From: Candidatus Brocadiia bacterium
Lineage (GTDB): Bacteria; Planctomycetota; PUPC01; DSUN01
Assembly: GCA_016782825.1 (NCBI GenBank)
Contig: JADHXT010000208.1
Coordinates: forward strand, 1-6,573
Reading direction: 5' to 3'
Length of the DNA stretch: 6,573 nucleotides
Position numbers and translations under genes: made by a program. The notes beneath the pieces were generated by a model. It was given only the letters and a program-made list of their open reading frames with translations, had not been told where the DNA came from and did not search any database. Below are positions 4,244-6,573 of the stretch, in pieces (position 1 is the stretch's first letter; each line of letters begins with the position of its first letter).

Positions 4244-6573
4244 ATGACCCCGACGACGTGGCGAACCCGAGCCCTCTGGCTGGCAGGAGCGTGCATGATG
4301 GCGGCGAGTGTACGTGGCGATGTGCCCTATGCCGTGGCGAAGAAGCCCTGGCCACAGAACCTCGGCAACCACCGGGCCGTGGTCCGCGTGGAAACCAAGG
4401 CCGACGCCGTGTGGGCGCACCTGCCGTGGCGGCGCCGCGACAGGCAGCCGGGGAAAAAGCACATCCTCGTCGTGGATGCGGCCACGGGCAAGGAGATCGC
4501 AAACGTCGCCCGCGCCAGCATCCGCCGCGAGGCGGGCGACCTGGTGTTCCAGCCGGCGACGGTGCCCGGCGACTACTTCGTCTACACCCTGCCGACGGTC
4601 ACTCACGGCCGCTCCTTCGTCCGCACCGTCTATCCGGCGCCGAAGGCCACCGCCGACGCCGCCTGGGTGAAGAAGCACGAGCTCAGCCGCGACGAGTTGA
4701 CGAAGGGCGCCGTGTGGGCCCGCCTGCCGGCGGCCACGGTGGTGCGGTTCGAGGCACGGAGCGCCTTCCACCGCTTCGACCCGATGGAGGTGATCGCCAC
4801 GGCCGACGAGACGAAGCAACTCCTCGCGAAGCATGCGGACTCGTCTTATCTCTTCTTCCCCGAAAGCCGCCGCCACCCCATCTGCATGACCGACGACCTG
4901 CCGCTCTGCTGGGTGCAGCGCGGCCCGGCCACCACCTTCAAGGGCACGGCCCACCGCGGCGAGTTCTACGCCTTCCAGATCGGCGTGTGGGCGGCCCGCG
5001 CGGCGCTGGCCGATGTGCGGGTGGTCTTCGGCGACCTGCGGGGCGAGGCAGGAACCCTCCCCGCCGCTGCCTTCCGCTGCATCAACACGGGCGGCGTGGA
5101 CTGGATGGGGCAGCCCTTCACCAAGCGGGTGGACGTGCCGAAGGGCCGCGTGCAGGCCCTGTGGTGCGGCGTGCAGATTCCCAAGGGCGCCGCGCCCGGC
5201 AAGGTTGCCGGGACGGTGACGATCCAGGCGAAGGGGGCGCCGGCGGGGACCGTGTCGCTCGAGCTCGACGTGTCGCCCAAGGTGCTCGAGGACGGCGGCG
5301 ACGGCGAGTTGTGGCGCCACGCGCGGCTGCGCTGGCTCGATTCCACGCTGGCCGTGGACGACGAGGTGGCCGCGCCCTACACGCCGCTGGCCGTGCGGGG
5401 CGGCACGGTGGGGTGCCTCGGCCGCCGCGTGGCGTTCGGCCCCGTCGGCCTGCCGCAGAGCGTCGAAAGCCTGTTCCCCCACAGCGTGGACCGCACCGAC
5501 GCCCCGCCGACGGCGGTCCTCAGCCGGCCCATGACCTTCGTGGTCGAGGGGGCTGGTGGCGTCGAGTCCTTCGCCGCCAGCAAGACTCGCACGCTGAAGA
5601 AGGCTCCCGCCACGCTCATCCGCGAGACGACGAGCGAGAGCGCCGCGTGCCGGCTCGTCTGCTGGACGAAGATGGAGTCCGACGGCTACATCAACTGCCG
5701 CCTGTCCCTCACCGCCACGCGCGACACCGACGTGAAGGACATCCGCCTGGAAGTGCCGTTCCGGCCCGAGGTGGCCGAGTTCATGATCGGCATGGGCAAG
5801 ACCGGCGGGCGGCGGCCCGCGACGTGGGCGTGGAAGTGGAACCAGGCGAAGCATCAGGACAGCCTGTGGCTCGGCACCGTGAACGCAGGCCTCCAGATGA
5901 AGCTCAAAGGCCCGAACTACGCGTGGCCGCTGGTGAACGTCCACTACCACCACAAGCCGCTCGATGTCCCCGACGCGTGGCACAACGGCGGCAAGGGCGG
6001 CTGCGGCATGGCCCTCGCCAAGGACGGTGCGGCCGAGAGCGTGGTGGTCACTGCCTACAGCGGTCCGCGCGCGCTGAAGAAGGGCCAGACCCTCCGATTC
6101 GACGTGGGCTTCCTCGTCACCCCCGTCAAGCCCCTCGACCTCGCGGGGCACTGGAAGAACCGCTACTGGCACGCCCACACGCCGCCCGAGCAGGCCGTGC
6201 AGCGCGGCGCCAACGTGATCAACATCCACCACGGCAACGCCATCAACCCCTACATTAACTACCCCTTCCATCGCTCCCGCGAGCTGGCCGCCTACGTCGC
6301 CCGCGGCCACGCGGCCGGCGCCAAGGTGAAAATCTACTACACCCTCCGCGAGTTGTCGAACCACATCACCGAGATATGGGCGCTCCGCAGCCTCAACCAC
6401 GAGGTGTTTGCCGACGGCCCGGGCGGTGGCTACTCGTGGCTCGTCGAGCACCTGGGCAGCGGCTACGTGCCGGCCTGGCACCACTGGTTCTCCGATGGCG
6501 ACGTGGACGCCGCGCTCGTGACCACCGGCGTGTCGCGGCTGCACAACTACTACATCGAGGGCCTCGCTTGGCT
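4244..6573 (+). CDS. GH123/DUF6067-like glycoside hydrolase, secreted, 3' partial
   Basis: The frame is open from ATG 4244 to the window end: 776 codons plus two bases, with no stop. Residues 1-25 look like a signal peptide, with Arg7 and Arg9, the hydrophobic stretch ALWLAGACMMAAS, and likely cleavage near VRG/D26, so the protein is exported. Residues 40-205 form a beta-rich N-terminal region with FHRFDPMEVIAT (175-186). Residues 218-350 match the beta-sandwich that precedes the barrel in GH123-related proteins, with FKGTAHRGEFYAFQIGV (232-248) and INTGGVDWMGQPF (280-292). The segment around RWLDSTLAVDDE (363-374) is typical of DUF6067 members. From about residue 655 the putative TIM barrel begins with NVINIHHGNAINPY (657-670), then KVKIYYTLRELSNH (694-707) and HNYYIEGLAW (767-776), and is then cut off. 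The founding GH123 enzyme, NgaP, is a beta-N-acetylgalactosaminidase, but this distant branch has no proven substrate. The catalytic residues probably lie beyond the edge. The gene is coupled to the sulfatase. Confidence 0.85.
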   Translation, partial: MTPTTWRTRALWLAGACMMAASVRGDVPYAVAKKPWPQNLGNHRAVVRVETKADAVWAHLPWRRRDRQPGKKHILVVDAATGKEIANVARASIRREAGDLVFQPATVPGDYFVYTLPTVTHGRSFVRTVYPAPKATADAAWVKKHELSRDELTKGAVWARLPAATVVRFEARSAFHRFDPMEVIATADETKQLLAKHADSSYLFFPESRRHPICMTDDLPLCWVQRGPATTFKGTAHRGEFYAFQIGVWAARAALADVRVVFGDLRGEAGTLPAAAFRCINTGGVDWMGQPFTKRVDVPKGRVQALWCGVQIPKGAAPGKVAGTVTIQAKGAPAGTVSLELDVSPKVLEDGGDGELWRHARLRWLDSTLAVDDEVAAPYTPLAVRGGTVGCLGRRVAFGPVGLPQSVESLFPHSVDRTDAPPTAVLSRPMTFVVEGAGGVESFAASKTRTLKKAPATLIRETTSESAACRLVCWTKMESDGYINCRLSLTATRDTDVKDIRLEVPFRPEVAEFMIGMGKTGGRRPATWAWKWNQAKHQDSLWLGTVNAGLQMKLKGPNYAWPLVNVHYHHKPLDVPDAWHNGGKGGCGMALAKDGAAESVVVTAYSGPRALKKGQTLRFDVGFLVTPVKPLDLAGHWKNRYWHAHTPPEQAVQRGANVINIHHGNAINPYINYPFHRSRELAAYVARGHAAGAKVKIYYTLRELSNHITEIWALRSLNHEVFADGPGGGYSWLVEHLGSGYVPAWHHWFSDGDVDAALVTTGVSRLHNYYIEGLAW

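Noticed and set aside
4283..4294. Lipobox-like LAGAC in the hydrolase signal peptide (Cys17)
   Set aside because: The residue at -3 is Ala, the hydrophobic stretch continues past the Cys, and Arg7 and Arg9 lie within the window that should be uncharged, so ordinary signal peptidase I cleavage fits better.
2890..4296. A 468-codon - strand frame opposite the sulfatase
   Set aside because: Low-complexity Val/Ala/Gly/His composition and complete overlap with a sulfatase holding every catalytic residue.
4258..6258. A 666-codon open frame on the + strand overlapping the hydrolase
   Set aside because: It is Arg-, Pro- and Gly-rich with no domain pattern. The frame starting at 4244 encodes the recognisable protein, and both cannot be real across 2 kb.
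4136..6544. An 802-codon open frame on the - strand, antisense to the hydrolase
   Set aside because: Its translation is a low-complexity run of Ala, Gly, His, Val and Arg, with no family motif. It is the antisense shadow of G/C-ending codons of the real gene at 4244, which has a signal peptide, family motifs and a ribosome binding site.

Overview
The window is GC-rich bacterial chromosomal DNA with strong third-position G/C bias and clear Shine-Dalgarno sites. Its gene content is a cytosolic-type sulfatase next to a GH123/DUF6067-like secreted glycoside hydrolase, a URO-D-superfamily methyltransferase-like protein and an alpha/alpha-toroid protein. That mix is typical of glycan-degrading Planctomycetota, Lentisphaerota, Verrucomicrobiota or neighbouring uncultured phyla. 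The phylum is an inference from gene families, not from a marker gene.

Layout. Bases 1-1443 (+) hold the 3' part of a gene for an unrecognised alpha/alpha-toroid-like protein. Bases 1444-1550 are a short convergent intergenic region rich in inverted repeats, with a likely terminator and possibly a dispersed repeat. Bases 1551-2774 (-) encode a URO-D-superfamily protein of the corrinoid-methyltransferase-like type, starting at GTG behind a strong ribosome binding site. Bases 2775-2895 are a divergent promoter region with a near-consensus sigma70-type promoter reading right. Bases 2896-4242 (+) encode a complete sulfatase-family hydrolase with no signal peptide. After a one-base gap, 4244 to the window end (+) is the first 776 codons of a large GH123/DUF6067-like protein with a probable signal peptide. 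It is cut off inside its C-terminal putative TIM barrel.

How the genes fit together. The sulfatase and the GH123-like gene form a tightly coupled two-gene start of an operon driven from the 2828-2856 promoter. The pair suggests removal of sulfate (or a related ester) and sugar from a glycan. Substrate and direction of the pathway cannot be read from the sequence. One oddity is that the hydrolase looks exported whereas the sulfatase does not. The URO-D-like gene is divergent and may share the control region. The first gene is convergent to it and probably belongs to another unit.

I saw no tRNA, rRNA, CRISPR array, insertion sequence or phage gene. There is no convincing new defence or mobile system here. 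The most unusual points are the sulfatase's Asp-Gln/Asp-His metal-site signature, the compartment mismatch in the operon, the unassigned toroid protein, and the mutually exclusive hairpins between the convergent genes.
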